Assembly (NCBI GenBank): GCA_003116995.1
Contig: BDSL01000122.1
Location: 1-64,000, forward strand
Length of the DNA: 64,000 bases
Source of the DNA: Yamagishiella unicocca
Lineage: Eukaryota > Chlorophyta > Chlorophyceae > Chlamydomonadales > Volvocaceae
Direction: 5' to 3'
Position 1 is the stretch's first letter, and each line of letters starts with the position of its first letter. The position numbers and the translations under genes were made by a program. The notes beneath the pieces are model-generated. The model was not told where the DNA came from, made no database searches, and worked only from the letters and a program-made list of their open reading frames with translations. Shown one piece after another: positions 33,804-44,177 of this stretch.

Positions 33804-36015
33804 CTGCGCTACCATGAACGCGGCTGCGCTAGGTCGGCAGCAATTCAAGCCGCAGGTGGGAGAAGTGTCCTAGAACGGGTTTTGAGGAGCGAGGCCGGAG
33901 ACGAAAGGGCATACACCGCTGCTGTTCTGCCTGAGCCTTAGCCTTGTGCCGGCAGGTGAAGTGGTGATGCGGTAACCTACTTTGTAAGAGGAGTCGGGGA
34001 AAGGGGGGGCGGGGGCAATCTGCGCCAGTGCGCGAGCCTTGCCCAGCCCCGCCTTCGGCACCTGACCCAGCTGCGTTCCGCGTTGGACGGTCTGGTTCAC
34101 GTTCTCTTCCCTAAGCGGGTGCGGCCCTGGGCCGAGCAAGCGACGTATTAACGCCAGGTCGACGCGGTGTTGATGCTGGAGGATAAACTAAAATGCGCGA
34201 GGTGCGACCTGATCGCCATGAATTGCCTCTTCCCAGGGCAGAGCCAATGTGTTGAACGTGTACAAGCTGCCTTTGGTAAAGTGCGGCGAGCGTTGTCGAC
34301 ATCGCATGTGAGTATTGGATCGGCTTTGGTCCGACCCTCTTTTTAGTAGAAGCTTCCCACTGGGGGCTGCGAACACAATTCAGTTTTGGTCAGCCGCCTG
34401 TTGAGGCAATGAGATCTCTCGGCAATTTAGCTGCCATACCACGAGCAGGAGGCTTCAAATAGGTTTATTTCAGTTGCTGCCCATCGAGCTGCGCAACGGT
34501 GTATGAGGATTTTTGGTATGTCTTTACACCTACCGCCCTGAACCCTCGAGCCCCAATGGGTTACTTTATGCGGGGGGTAGGGCAGTGGCTTCCGCGCCAA
34601 TAACGACTAGATATTGACATGTGTGTGCTGCCGCAAGTATTACATATACTGCAAAAGGAGTTATCACACTGCTAAAGAAGTGCGCTAAGGCCGCTTTGAC
34701 GTGATGCGACGGACGGCCGCAACCGCCGCGAGCGTCACCTTAGTGCCATGAGGGATGATTCATTTCTGCGTTGGAACGTTCAGCGTGCGCGGTGTGTACG
34801 GCAAGCGTACATGGCATGTTGACCGGCTGTGAGTAACATGGGCGCCGGGTGCGGCGTATGCTTTGGGTCAATTCATGTTGGTGTTGGGGTGAGGGGCCGG
34901 TCAGCCGGCGCGGTGCAGAGGCTTCCTGCCGTAGTGCTACCCGAATGCCGGGTAGGCTGGACTGGGCACACAAGCAGGAAGGACCGTCCGCCCGGGGAGC
35001 GTAGGGACCTTAACGGTCGCGAGACAAACATTCTTGTCATTTTGCCTCAAACTCTATTTATGCGTGGCTTCGGAGCTACCTCCGACTCGTGTGTTAATGT
35101 CGATGTCGGGGACGGATAGATGGAGATGACCCAAGGGTCCGTGTCCTGCTTTCGCGTGCGTGGGCTCTTGGAAACCAGGACGTCGGCTTGACTCTGCGCC
35201 GTGGACCATGCAACCAAACCCATACACGGCGGCACGTCAGTCCCTGATGCGGCTGTGCCGTTTGCCGTACGAGCGGCCTTTCCCGCTTCTAAGCAGCGTC
35301 GGAAATGCTGTCCGTATAGACCCCTTCGTCAAAGGGGCCGATTCCGATTGTAAGCTGCCCTGTTTTCTAGCCGCGATCAATGAGGACGTGGCGCTCCGGT
35401 TGGCTGGTTGGGTGGTTGGTTGGTTGCCACGTGGGCCTTGCCTTGCCGCTGTTGGGTGGTCAGCAGCGGGTCGTCGGCAACCACCCGGAAGCCAGGATTG
35501 ACACGCCGTGGACGAAGGAGGACGGAGGCCCGTCATGTTTCCGCACTCTGCCAGCGCGGAGTGACTCCCCGAACCGTTCTGCCTGCATCGTGCCGTGCGA
35601 GCTCACCGGGGTTGGGTGAAACATATGCCGCTGATGCCACTTGCCCAATGCCATGTCTCAATCCGTGTTGGTACCCAGCCGTGCGACGCCGTACTGCTAC
35701 TCTCGCATCAATCGGTTCGTTGCATGAAGGCTTGACTGATTTGCGTACAGCAAGCGCAATGTATGTACAAAATGTCCACAAAGGCCTCCCACGATTGGGT
35801 TTTGGGTATGTGCGGGTGAGGCCCGTCGTACACCTCGACCATCTCACGCTGTTGGATTCCATTATTCGTTTTGTGAGGTTGCCCCTGTAGGTTCTCGCAT
35901 GTCGGGTGCATAATCCACTTTCACAAATTGTAGGGAAGCGGTTGTGCGTGAATTTAGTGTCACCACCAAGTGTGCAGACCATCAATCCCGATCATAGCTA
36001 TAAAAAGATCTAAGA
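33804..36015. other. Intergenic DNA before the SET-domain gene
   Basis: About 2.2 kb of lower-GC DNA without a recognisable gene. GGTTGGTTGGGTGGTTGG near 35400 is a simple G/T-rich run. The last few hundred bases should hold the promoter of the SET gene; TATAAAAA at 35999-36006 lies just before its ATG. Confidence 0.45.
33983..33987 (+). terminator. TGTAA polyadenylation signal (kinesin-like locus)
   Basis: TGTAA, the usual volvocine poly(A) signal, lies about 180 bp after the stop codon at 33803. This suggests that the hybrid last frame of the kinesin-like locus was once, or is still, the end of a transcript. Confidence 0.5.
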
Positions 36016-39000
36016 ATGCAGCAAGCTTTTAGAGCTAATGCGCCCAGCCGCGCGGCGGGTTTGCATAGGGCAGGATGCAAGCGACCGGTGCGCCTGGCTT
36101 GCCGCGCCGCATCGGCTGTCGCCAGCGGTGCATCGGTAGACGCGTATATTTCTTGGGCAACAAGCAGGGGCGCGAAGCTGATGCGCGCATCTGTCTCCAC
36201 CGACTTGCTGACGGACCGGCCGGTTCTAATTGCGTCAGCGGACGTCCAGCAGGGCGAATGGCTCGTTTCCGTTCCTGACTCTGCATGGATCTCCACTGAA
36301 AACGTCAAGAAGACCGCAGTCGGCAAACTTGCGTCGGCTGCCGGCCTGGAGCCATGGCTGCAGCTCGCGTTGCCGCTGGTGGCGGACCGCTTCGGGAACT
36401 CAAAATCTGAGCTATCGCCGTACGTGGAGAGCATTCCCGAGGATCTGGGTACGCCTCTGCTCTGGAGCGACGAGGAGCTGCAGCAGCTGCAGGGCACGCA
36501 GGTGCTGCAGACCCTGTCCAGCTACCTGTGAGTGTGTGCAAACGCGCCGCGCGCAGCGCGCCGCGCACGAGCAGATTTAGATGACTCCAGGGGGCCCCAG
36601 CAGACCTGCCATCGAACCAGCAGCCGTGTGGGGGAGATTTTCGGGTGCCGCGAGATGTTTCCCGCCCGGACACCAGGGGGGTCGGGAGATGAGGGCACGG
36701 GGTCCCGCAGCTGTTTGGACCGGGGCCCAGGCTGTCGTGTGTCTGTGACGCTCACTCGCACGAGCTACTGCTGCACAGCGCTACCAAGCCGTCGCAGGGT
36801 GGTCCTGTGTCGGCGCTGGGTGACAGCAGCCGCTCCCTCCCGAAACCCCCAACCCAACAGCCCCTCCACAGCCGCGCTCCCCCCCTCGGGGCCTTGTCGG
36901 CCCCCCCCCCATGTGTGCCAAACCGTTCCCTAATCGGTTTCCTAGCCAGTGCCGACCCACCGACCCACGGGCCTCCCTCACAACCCCCCTTAGGGCCTTC
37001 CTTAAGTCCTCGCCCTCCACCGCCCTCCCCTCGTCCTCCTCCTGCGCCCCAGGACGTTTTTCCGCTCCACCTTCCAGCAGCTGCAGTCCGGGCTCTTCGC
37101 CTCCAACCCCGCCGCCTTCCCGGCCACCGTCTTCACGCTGCCCCACTTCATGTGGGCCGTGGCGGCGGTGCGGAGTCGCAGTCCCCCGCCGCTGGACGGG
37201 GACAAGATCACTCTGGCGCCGCTGGCTGACCTGGTGCGCGGGGACCCGTGCGTCGAAGGGCGCGCTGGGGTCATGTGAGGCAAAGTAATAGCAACATCTG
37301 CCACAAACAAAATAAACGGCCTTGAAATAACGGCTGAAGTAACGCCGAAAGTAACGCCGAAAGTAAAGTCTGCGTTATGTGCGCATGCCGGCCATCCTGC
37401 TGTATGGGGTGGGGTGGGTTTGAGACGAAAACACCCTCAAGAGGTCGGCATTGGAAAGCAAGACCCATCGGGACACGTTGCAGGGTGCACTCGTGGGGCG
37501 GGGTGGGGCGGGGTGGGGGCCCTGAGAGCAATCGCTCACGGTGTGTGGCCTTGCCGCCGCATGCCGCCTCTACCCCTCCCCCCTCGGCTTCAACGGTTTT
37601 CACGCCACCTCCGGCTTCCCACCACACGGGCTTTCCTCACAGCCCCGCCCGACCCTCCCCCTGACCAGGTGGCTCATCGCCGAGCTGCCAACACCAAGCT
37701 AGTGGTTCGCCCCGCTGGTGTGTTCGGGAAGGCGCAGGTGCTGGCGGTGGAGGCCACCAGGTGGGCGCCCGTATGTGTATGTGTGTGTATGTGCGTGTGT
37801 ATGTGCGTGTGTATGTGCGTGTGTATGTGCGTGTGTGTGGGGGGGGTTATAACAACGCGACCGATAACGCGACTGGGGAAATGTAGCGAGTGCATAGCCT
37901 TCGGACATCGGTGTGTATGTGGGGGGTAGGGGTGCATGAAGACCAGTTACACGACATGGGTGCAACAGTGTGTGGGGCGGGTCGGCACTGACATGTGGGG
38001 TCTGAGAGGAAGCCCCATGGGTCGGAACTGACACGCGGGGTGGGGCGGGGCGGGGGGTCGGACCCACCGCACCCTTGCATTCGCGGTAGGGCCGCGACAA
38101 CCACTGCAGCCGCTGCACCACAGCACCGGCACCACAGCCATTGGACCCACCATCGCCCTCTCGTGCGCCGCCTCCCCCTTAGGCCCATCCGCAAGGGTGA
38201 GGCTCTGGGTCTGGACTACGGGGCGGATAAGCTGGATGGCCCCGTGCTATTGGACTACGGGGTTATGGACACCGCCAGCCCCAAGGTAGGGCGGGGGGGG
38301 GTGCCAGGGCGGAGGGGAGGGGAGGAGGGGGAAGCGTGTATTGGGGTGCGGGGGACGCTCCTGCCCATGCCTCGACACCCCCCAGCAGCGATTCGGGCTG
38401 TGGGTTTCGTCCCAAACCCCAATACACCCCTCCTCGCTGATTCTGCCCGTTCTCACCACCGGCTTTCTTCCAACCCTGCTTACCTCCTGGGCGTGCGCCG
38501 TCTCCGCCAACTCGCCCCCACCTGCTGCTGCTGCTGCTGCTACTGCCGCTGCTGCTGCTCCAGGCCGGCTACAGCCTGACGCTCACCATGTCCGACACCG
38601 ATCGCTTCATTGACGATAAGCTGGACATCCTGGAGGTGTGCTCCAGGGGGGGAGGAGGGGAGGGGCGGCGTGCTGCGGGTGGCGGTGACGAGGGCGTGCT
38701 GCGCGTGCTGCGCGTGGCAAGAGAGTGTGCTGAGCCACAGCCAGCCGTCATATTGGTGGGCAGCTTGAGGGGGGCGGGCTGATCGTTGCGGGGGCAAATG
38801 CGCCGAGAGACGTGACGGCCGCACGGTGTTCCAATTTTATAACCCGCACTCTTCCCCCAACCCTCAACCCCCACCGCCGCCACCCGCCCGACCCACGTTC
38901 CGGCGGTTAGACTAACGGCCTCCGGCCGTCGATGACGTACAACCTGACACCGGACGAGCAGCCCGGCTACGAGATGATGGCATTCCTGCGGCTCCTGCAG

Positions 39001-41007
39001 CTCAAAGGTGGGCGGGCGGGAGGGCGCGCGGGGAAACCCGGGAACTGGTGAATGTGACGAAGAGGGGGTTGGCGAGAAGACCCGGTTGCTCGGCGAAGCC
39101 GGGGCCGGGGGAGGAGGCCGCCAAGGGGAGTGGGTGGCCGGGTGGCTGGCTGGACGCGGTCAGCGGTGACGGAGGGCGGCTGAGCGTCCCGGGATTTGTA
39201 CAGGAGTCGTACAGGGCTGTACGGTACGAGCTGAGGCGCGGAGCGGCCGCTGCCCTGACCGCACTCCCGCCCACACACAACACACGGGTAAAACCAACCA
39301 CACGCGCATGTAGCCGAATATAACACGCACATAGTGCCGTACGCACGCAGCACGGCACGCACATAACACGGCACGCACTTAGTACGGCACGCACTTAGTA
39401 CGGCACGAGCGCGCTGAGCCCGCTACCCGCCCCTCGCCCCCGCGCCTCCTCCTCCCCCCCCTCTGCCCCCACCTCCAGGCGGCGACGCGTTCCTGCTAGA
39501 GCCCATCTTCCGCGGCGAGGTGTGGGACTTCCTACAGGAGCCGGTGAGCGAGCTGGGGGGGGCGGGAGGTGTGGGACTTCCTACAGGAGCCGGTGAGCGA
39601 GCTGGGGGGGGCGGGAGGTGTGGGACTTCCTACAGGAGCCGGTGAGCGAGCTGGGGGGGGCGGGAGGTGTGGGACTTCCTACAGGAGCCGGTGAGCGAGC
39701 TGGGGGGGGCGGGAGGTGTGGGACTTCCTACAGGAGCCGGTGAGCGAGCTGGGGGGGGCGGGAGGTGTGGGACTTCCTGCAGGAGCCGGTGAGCGAGCTG
39801 GGGGGGCGGGAGGTGTGGGACTTCCTACAGGAGCCGGTGAGCGAGCTGGGGGGGGCGGGAGGTGTGGGACTTCCTGCAGGAGCCGGTGAGCCTCCTGTTG
39901 TGCCCATTCCCCAACACCATCGGTGGCCCCCTCCCCGTGAGGGCAGCGGCGTGTGCCGCCATCCCCCGCCACCTCCTCCTCCTCCTCCTCCTGCTTCGGC
40001 TCCTGCTTCCCAGCGCAGGGGCGAAGCCGTGGGTGTATCGTGGAACATGGGTTTTACCCCTCCCGCTCCCCCCCTCGTGCTCCTCTCTCCCCCCTCCCTT
40101 TTTGGGGCATCCACGGGTCTCCCTCGAACCCCTCCGTGCAGATCAGCGAGGCCAATGAGGAGTCCGTGTGCACTGCGCTGGCGGAGGGGGCCCGCGCCAC
40201 CCTGGCGGCGTACGGTAGCACCATCGACCAGGACCTGGCTGCGCTGAGGTCGGGCGCCTGCTCCAAGGGAGGCGTCCAGGAGGCGGCGCTGCTGGTGAGC
40301 CCCAGGGGGGGACCAGGGGGCTGCCAATGAGGGCGGGGAGGGGAGGGGTTGGACTAGGCGGGAATCGCAAGCGAGGGCGGGAGAGGCTGCTTACAACACC
40401 GTACATTCATCCGCGCGCGCATGCGCTCACTTTCAGTCGCCGCTGGGACGAGAGGGGGTTCCTCCGCTCCCACCCACTCACTACTCCTGGCCCCGCGGGC
40501 CCCCCCCGGGCACACATTCACACACCATGTGGTGATGTGGAGTTCCGCGGCTTAGCGGTAAATACACACATACCATACACATACACACACGCCCTGGCCC
40601 CCCTCCGTTTCCTATCTCGTGTTACCCGGGTCTTCTCGCCAACCCCCTAGGTCCGGCTGGGTGAGAAGGAGGCGCTGGATGCGGTGGCTCGCTTCTTTGA
40701 GGACCGCAAGGCCACGCAGCTCAAGCGACTGGTGTACTACCAGGAGCGGCGGTTGCGGCGGTTGGGGCTGGTGGACGACGGTGAGCGGCGGTTGCGGCGA
40801 TTGGTGGACCCGGGAGGGGGGGGTGCCGGTACCCTCGGAGGGCTGGAGTGGGGGGTGCGGGGTGCGGTTCAGCAGGGGGCAAAGGGAGGGAACCGCGGAA
40901 TGGGGCGAGGGTATGAGAGGAGACCCGTGGGTCGCCACGGAAGCCCGTGGGTCGGCCCCCGTGGGGCAGGAGGGGATGGCAGTACGGTAACGGTGGTCGG
41001 GGCCTGA
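36016..41007 (+). CDS. Plastid SET-domain protein, Rubisco LSMT-like methyltransferase
   Basis: Nine exons fit in phase: 36016-36527, 37053-37233, 37669-37760, 38183-38285, 38564-38635, 38911-39007, 39479-39543, 40142-40294, 40651-41007 (about 543 residues). The N terminus (MQQAFRANAPSRAAGLHRAG) looks like a transit peptide. SET and LSMT features: YVESIPEDLGTPLLWSDEEL followed by LQGTQVL, FTLPHFMWAVAAVRSRS, ITLAPLADL, IRKGEALGLDYG, VLLDYGVMDT, then a helical substrate-binding part with DQDLAALRSG and FFEDRKATQLKRLVYYQERR. Plant LSMT methylates a lysine of the Rubisco large subunit or fructose-bisphosphate aldolase in the stroma; the substrate here is not assigned. The expected NH motif after PLADL reads VAHRRAANT, so Asn is missing. 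The last exon may instead splice at a GTGAGC near 40791; in that case the final about 70 residues are wrong. Confidence 0.87.
36930..36990 (+). repeat. Second short dispersed repeat (copy A)
   Basis: CCTAATCGGTTTCCTAGC, then CAGTGCCGACCCACCGACC and CACGGGCCTCCCTC, in intron 1 of the SET gene. A matching block occurs at 60379-60425. It may be a diverged relative of the CATCCACGGG family. Confidence 0.6.
37783..37842. repeat. GT-rich microsatellite
   Basis: GTGTGTATGTGC repeated about four times in an intron of the SET gene, ending in a run of G. Confidence 0.85.
39517..39891 (+). repeat. 49-bp tandem repeat carrying an exon end and splice donor, eight copies
   Basis: Each unit holds the last codons of exon 7 (GAGGTGTGGGACTTCCTACA), then GGAGCCG and the donor GTGAGCGAGCTG with a run of G. 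Donor junctions lie at 39544, 39593, 39642, 39691, 39740, 39789, 39837 and 39886, a spacing of 49 bp (once 48). Two copies have CTGCAG instead of CTACAG. Every copy therefore offers an identical 5' splice site. Confidence 0.95.
40098..40141 (+). repeat. Dispersed element next to a SET-gene 3' splice site
   Basis: TTTTTGGGGCATCCACGGG followed by TCTCCCTCGAACCC, then CTCCGTGCAG at the acceptor of exon 8. Sense orientation. Confidence 0.85.
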
Positions 41008-41724
41008 TGGGGCGAGAACGTGGGGACGGGTGGGCTTGCAAGCGCAAGGCGGAAAAGGAGGTTGGATGGGCGGCGGGAACAGGCCACGAAACACACGTCA
41101 GTATCGGTACTGAACCCCGCGCCGTGGACTTGTACGAGTGCCACGTCACACATAATGTACGAAGTATACGAGTATGATGGACGAGGGCGTTGTTCCTTCC
41201 GCTCGTCACTCCGTCCCGTCCCTCACTACGCCGCCGTGGTCCCGTCCACCAACGAACCAACCGCAGAGGGTCGTACGACGTACGACAGCTTCTTCAAGGA
41301 CGGCATCGCCTAAAGGACAAGGAATGGCGCAGCTGACCTGCGGCGGCAGCAGTAGCACCAGCAGCGGATGCTGATGGACGGGGTTCGGGGGTTCGGGGTG
41401 CAAGGAAACCCGGGTATCCGGTTGTGTACGTGTTTGTGTGTGTGTGTGTTTTTGAGGGAGGGGAAGGAATCGCACTGCGTTGAGTGCATGTTGTTGTGTC
41501 GTACCGTCCGGGTGACCGTCACGCTGTCTTGTACGGCACAACCGTTCCAACCGCCGCCATAATATGTACGGCAACAAGACGCAAAACGGCCGCAGTGCTG
41601 CGGGACTTGGCTGGGAAGGGGAGAGAGACGCCTTCTGGGGAGAGCCCAGAGGCTGAGCTTGCAACTTTGCCCTCGTTGGTTGTCATGGCACCCTGCCGTA
41701 CGGCGTGCCGTCGTACAGTGAAAA

Positions 41725-41729
41725 TGTAA
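41725..41729 (+). terminator. TGTAA polyadenylation signal (candidate for the SET gene)
   Basis: The first TGTAA noticed downstream of the SET gene on the plus strand, about 720 bp after the proposed stop. The distance is long, which would fit an additional unrecognised 3' exon. Confidence 0.35.
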
Positions 41730-42422
41730 GCAGAGCCAAGCTCGTGTCTCGCGGAGTTTGTTTGCGGGCTGCTGCTACCAGGACCGTACGACAGCCCTCA
41801 GCAGATCTAGACCTCGGTGATACGGAGTGAGCATAACAGTAAGACCAGCGTGCCCTGCGTGAGACGCTTGGATAGTGGGCCCGTAACTGCATCATCTTCA
41901 TGTTCATCATCATCACAGCTAATGTACGGGTTAGACGGTACGAGTCCCTGCAGATCACGAAAGCCTTACTAATCACATTACGGTCACCCTGCATTTGTTC
42001 GACCCCGAATCCGAATTATACCCGAATCCAAGACCGAACACCCCAGTGACAGGGTGGAAGTAGATACCTACCGCCTGCTACTGCGCCCGTATTTCATGCC
42101 AGCAGCCGCAGTACGCCCCCCCCCAGACCCAATAACGGCCCCCATCCTCCCGCAGAACTCCAATCACGACCCTTCCACAGCTGCACAGCTGTCCCTGGGG
42201 GAACAAGACACCTGCCCTCGCCGCTCCGCGACCACATGTACGACTAGGACTCCCCGGCAGCACCCACTGTACTGCCTGCAGGGACGTACCCGCTCCTTGC
42301 AGCCGCAGCCGCCCGCACACAGCCGACGATAACAGGACCACGCAACACGTCCGAGAATCCCGTTTTGCGGCTTGATGATGAAAGCAACCCCGTCAACAAT
42401 CTCCCCCTTAAGGCACAGTCAC

Positions 42423-42427
42423 TTACA
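42423..42427 (-). terminator. TGTAA polyadenylation signal (CABIN1-like gene)
   Basis: TTACA on the plus strand reads TGTAA for the minus-strand gene, about 270 bp past its proposed stop at 42695. Confidence 0.55.
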
Positions 42428-42694
42428 GAGCTGTCCGCAGGTGCCGCCACGCTGACCGACACAGCAGCGTTACTGTCGTCCCTTGAGAGTCACAAGGGCG
42501 CTCTTCTCCGCACCCACACCCCGCCACCGTCCGGACACCACCGCCGAAGGTCGGCCCCTCGGCGCTTGCCGTCGGCCTGGCGCACAGCCACTCCGCCGCT
42601 ATTGCTACTGCCGCCGCCGTGGCGGCCACTCCGCCGGTATTACTACTGCCGCCCCCGCCGTGGCGGTGGCGGCAGCCTCGCGGTGCTACTGCCG

Positions 42695-44177
42695 CTACCG
42701 TGGCGGCAGCCTCGCCTCCAGCTCCTCGAGCAGCCGCCGCAGCGCTGCCTCCTGCTGCTCCACGGGTGTTCCTCGGATGCCCGCCACCCCCTCCCGCACC
42801 GCCTGCCTCAGCTCCGGGTCCATCGCCTGCGGTGTTTCGAGGAAGACCCGTGAATGCGAGAAGACAAAAACCGCTTGGAGCAGACGTTGCGAGGGGGTGG
42901 GTGGGTGGGACGCAGGGTTGAGAGGAAACACGGGAGGGATCGGGTCAATCCATCGCCCCTCCTCCTCCTCCTCCTCCTCCTCTGCGCCACAAAGCCCTTC
43001 CTTTCTCTTGGCCTCGCGATACAGCTGCCGGGACCAGACCGGCGGGAGCGGCAGCCCAACACGACCGGTGTATTCCACATGTAGGTATTGTGGTAACCGT
43101 AGGTCGCGATCGAACTTTCCCCGGCGAGAGACTCACCTGTGTGATGGCAGCAAAGAAGCGCGGCCTCAGCTCCGGAACCTTTGCGGTCACCAGTTGGAGC
43201 AGCGAAACGGCCAGCCTCTTATATGACTGCTGCGGCTGCTGCTGCTGTTCTAGCTGCTGCTGCTGCTGTTGCCGCTGCTGTTCTAGCTGCTGCTGCTGTT
43301 GCCGCTGCTGCTGTTGCGCTGCTGTGGCAGCCAGGGCCGACATTACTTGGGCAGAGGGCGCCGCCAGGCTCGCTGCCAGCATCCCCCAGTCCAACTGCGG
43401 CGGCGGCACCATCATCAGCGCCGCCGCCGCACCCTGCACCGGCGCCGAACTCTGCGCCGCCGCCGCCAGCCCCAATTGCGACAGCTGCAGCCCGCTCCCG
43501 GCTGCCAGCTGCCCGGTCACAAGCAGCTGCAGCAGCTGCTCCATCGAGGCCCGCTGGGCCTGGGGAGGGGTGCCCGTGCCTTCTGTCGGCGGCAGCGTCG
43601 CAGCCACCCTCACCGCCTCCACGCTCACCTCCCGGTGCTCCTCGTCGCCGCCGCCCAAGCCGGGCAGCACCACTGCACCCGTGGCGCCAGCCGGGAGCCT
43701 GGGCTGCCGCTGCTGCTGCTGTTGCGGCCCGGCCACAGGGGGCGCCACCAGCGGAGCGACGTCAGTCGCCACTCGACCTCCGGCCCCGACGGCCGCCGCC
43801 GCCGCGGTCCCCGATGACGTAATGCCGTTGCCGTACGTCACGTTGACCACATGTGCTCCCGGCTCCGCTGCTGGCGGCTGCCTGCGCCGATCAGCGTCAA
43901 CGTCCATGGGCTGTGGGCCCCCCTCAGCCACAGCCAAGCCACTACCGCCCACCGCCGCCGCCGCCGTCTTCTTCGGCGCCGGCGCCGTAGGCACGACCAC
44001 AGCCGTCGCGGCTGTCGCGGCCCCGTCCTGTGCCGCCACGATGGCGTCCTCTACCGCACGCACCAGCAGCCTCAGACCCGAGGCAGCCAGGCGGGTCGAG
44101 GAGCGGTGGCGCCGACCGACACGTCGGAGGAGCTCCTGCAGGCGCGCTGGGCCCACCTCGGGGGTCCGACTCAGCGC
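42695..44177 (-). CDS. CABIN1-like gene: C-terminal exons
   Basis: 44177-43137 opens ALSRTPEVGPARLQELLRRV, then HRSSTRLAASGLRLLVRAVE; joined to FSLQYIQ of the previous exon it parallels plant 'l..yi.sLe....v..LeaineKirkrfk.pkls'. It then has Ala/Gln tracts, including a run of CAG codons near 43240-43320, and ends FFAAITQ at GTGAGT. A short exon (LYREAKRKEGLCGAEEE) and a last exon (MDPELRQAVREGVAGIRG then LLEELEARLPPR, stop) follow. The donor of the short exon is not clear. Confidence 0.72.

Larger units (their letters stand above)
41008..42694. other. Convergent intergenic region, SET gene / CABIN1-like gene
   Basis: 3' flanks of two convergent genes. No further gene is recognised; small open frames on both strands lack domains. 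Contains the TGTAA signals listed at 41725 (plus) and 42423 (minus). Confidence 0.5.

Noticed and set aside
35000..36000. Short frames upstream of the SET gene
   Set aside because: No domain, no splice partners and inconsistent composition; treated as intergenic.
42001..42420. Small gene at 42054-42332
   Set aside because: A 92-residue frame without domain or splice evidence, lying in the 3' flanks of two convergent genes.
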